A DNA stretch of 12,495 nucleotides, taken from Clostridia bacterium (lineage in GTDB: Bacteria; Bacillota_A; Clostridia; Oscillospirales; CAG-272). The stretch lies in NCBI GenBank assembly GCA_017457545.1, contig JAFTHF010000194.1, positions 1 to 12,495 of the forward strand. The letters are read 5' to 3'. Numbering within the stretch: the stretch's first letter is position 1; each line of letters opens with the position of its first letter. Of the stretch, positions 12,432-12,495 are shown one piece after another. The translations under genes were made by a program, and so were the position numbers. The notes below the pieces were generated by a model, which did not search any database, was not told where the DNA came from, and saw only the letters and a list, made by a program, of their open reading frames with translations.

Positions 12432-12495
12432 ATGCAAAAGCTAATCAAGAGTATAAGAGAATATTTGGGGTTGAGCCAAGCCGACTTCGCCGAGA
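12432..12495 (+). CDS. HTH (XRE/Cro-CI-type) protein, N-terminus only
   Basis: Only the first 21 codons are in the window: MQKLIKSIREYLGLSQADFAE. The pattern IREYLGLSQADFAE is the first part of an XRE-type helix-turn-helix (the 'LSQ.ela' signature), so the product is probably a DNA-binding regulator or an HTH-fused protein. GGAGG at 12421-12425 is six bases before the ATG, and a perfect promoter lies 39 bp upstream. The rest of the gene is beyond the edge. Confidence 0.75.
   Translation, partial: MQKLIKSIREYLGLSQADFAE

Noticed and set aside
1..12495. CRISPR array, transposase or phage structural genes
   Set aside because: No evenly spaced direct repeats and no reading frame resembling Cas, transposase, integrase or phage proteins were seen in the window.

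Overview
The window looks like chromosomal DNA from an anaerobic, low-to-mid GC Firmicute of the class Clostridia, probably a gut-type organism. The reasons are strong AGGAGG-type ribosome binding sites, sigma-A promoters with 17-bp spacers, a Soj/Spo0J (ParA/ParB) pair next to a Noc-type ParB paralogue, Firmicute parS sites, and a PerR-rubrerythrin oxidative-stress pair typical of anaerobes. Genus is an inference that I cannot settle.

Left part (1-4631): a truncated sugar O-acetyltransferase at the edge, then a leftward operon parA-parB-(two-TM membrane protein). Next is a 494-bp gene-free segment with four parS sites, DnaA-box-like sequences and a terminator, then leftward noc. ParB keeps the residues known to give parS specificity, while the noc product carries Noc-type residues at the matching positions. 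This is an origin-proximal segregation region, although dnaA itself is not in the window. A small cysteine-containing one-TM protein diverges from noc.

Middle part (4632-10440): rightward perR-rubrerythrin, with a palindromic operator at the promoter. Next come a structured intergenic repeat, a bidirectional terminator, and a leftward two-gene operon of membrane proteins, one ending in a BspA-like leucine-rich-repeat domain. These are followed by a rightward GH43-like glycosidase without a signal peptide and a leftward EamA/DMT transporter.

Right part (10441-12495): accessory in character. A leftward pair encodes a DUF4177-like protein and a LURP-one/Tubby-like protein. A 123-residue protein of unknown family follows, preceded by an unusual leader. 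That leader has its own consensus promoter, about 105 nt of RNA whose 3' part imitates the 3' half of a type II tRNA (variable hairpin, T arm, discriminator G, encoded CCA), an intrinsic terminator, and then about 20 nt to the gene's start codon. It is either a tRNA-derived remnant or a tRNA-like attenuator, and it is the most interesting feature here. A divergent HTH regulator with a perfect sigma-A promoter begins at the right edge.
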